Below, one piece after another: positions 63,698 to 64,000 of a DNA stretch of 64,000 bases. Position 1 is the stretch's first letter, and every line of letters starts with the position of its first letter. The notes below the pieces were generated by a model. The model was not told the DNA's origin, made no database searches, and saw only the letters and a program-made list of their open reading frames with translations. Location: positions 1,798,001-1,862,000 of the forward strand of contig AP025283.1 of the NCBI GenBank assembly GCA_024347235.1, in the 5' to 3' direction. The stretch is from Aliamphritea spongicola. GTDB lineage: Bacteria; Pseudomonadota; Gammaproteobacteria; Pseudomonadales; Balneatricaceae. The translations under genes were made by a program, and so were the position numbers.

Positions 63698-64000
63698 GTG
63701 AAGTTTAGACGTAACCGGCCCGCTGATGTAGATGTCAATCTGACCCCTTTGATTGATGTGGTATTTTTGCTGCTGATCTTTTATGGTCACCACAACCTTT
63801 ACTAAAGAAACGCATCTGGCGGTTGAATTGCCGGAAGCGGATGGTCTGGTCGCAGAAGCACCTCTGGATATTCTGGAAGTAGTCGTCAGTGAAGCTGGCA
63901 GCTACAGTGTTAACGGCTTGGCGCTGATTAACAGCCAGGCGGATACTTTACGCCGGGCATTGCTCAAGGCTGCCGGTGAAAACCGGGCGTTACCTTTTGT
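63698..64000 (+). CDS. exbD: ExbD/TolR-family protein, 3' end beyond the window (one frameshift)
   Basis: GTG start at 63698, ten bases after exbB. The cytoplasmic start MKFRRNRPADVDVNLTPLID leads into a single helix (VVFLLLIFFMVTTTF after correction) with the conserved membrane Asp in LTPLIDVVF. The periplasmic domain runs off the right edge. One T is missing near 63782. Confidence 0.92.

Overview
The window is a contiguous stretch of a gammaproteobacterial chromosome, most like marine Oceanospirillales/Pseudomonadales (Amphritea-, Neptunomonas- or Marinobacterium-type). The grounds are gene order and protein resemblance recalled from memory: topA-DUF6586-small ORF-sulA-lexA, psrA-nagZ, csiV-mfd-gap-nqrABCDEF-apbE-nqrM-sthA, PilZ-lol-DUF2062-comEC-exbBD, prmB-aroC-MFS, and mltD-gloB...yafS-rnhA-dnaQ are all arrangements I associate with Pseudomonas and relatives. 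No rRNA, tRNA, CRISPR array, prophage or insertion sequence was seen.

The most important caveat is quality. About two thirds of the genes carry one or more single-base frameshifts, nearly all explained by one missing base in a short homopolymer (A, T, G or C runs). Reading frame, motifs and synteny are preserved across each break, and essential genes (topA, mfd, folE, nqrA) are affected. I therefore treat the breaks as sequence errors and annotate each gene over its full corrected span.

Layout. 1-7150: topA, two small conserved genes, the lexA-sulA SOS operon, and divergent dinG sharing two SOS-box-like operators with lexA. 7283-14146: rhlB, gpsA, sixA, an O-antigen ligase/PglL-type membrane enzyme, a hydrolase and a DUF4892 protein. 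14214-20242: folE, an Smr protein, prmB, aroC, an MFS transporter, DUF6489 and phaR. 20257-22760: mltD and gloB. 23050-29684: an accessory, apparently single-transcript block of a MauG-like dihaem protein, a plastocyanin-like copper protein, a dihaem cytochrome c, a PAS histidine kinase, a REC-HDOD protein and a REC-degenerate-HD-GYP protein, lying between gloB and yafS, which are normally adjacent. 29823-38635: yafS, rnhA, dnaQ, an nhaB remnant, nudC, an SCP2 protein, sohB, a PsrA-like regulator, an L,D-transpeptidase, nagZ and an MscS channel. 38722-45386: DMT exporter, AraC regulator, GGCT-like protein, csiV and mfd. 45678-56207: gap and the complete Na+-NQR operon with its flavinylation (apbE) and maturation (nqrM) genes, then sthA. 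56276-64000: a PilZ-Tus-small-membrane-protein operon, a single LolC/E-type gene with lolD, DUF2062, comEC and exbBD.

Functional themes are SOS response and DNA repair (lexA, sulA, dinG, mfd), sodium-based respiration and NAD(P)H balance (nqr, sthA, gap, nudC), envelope biology (mltD, nagZ, LDT, csiV, lol, exbBD) and redox or c-di-GMP signalling. The most unusual items are the cytochrome/two-component block, the Tus homologue co-transcribed with a PilZ gene, the nhaB relic, and two strong uncharacterised palindromes.
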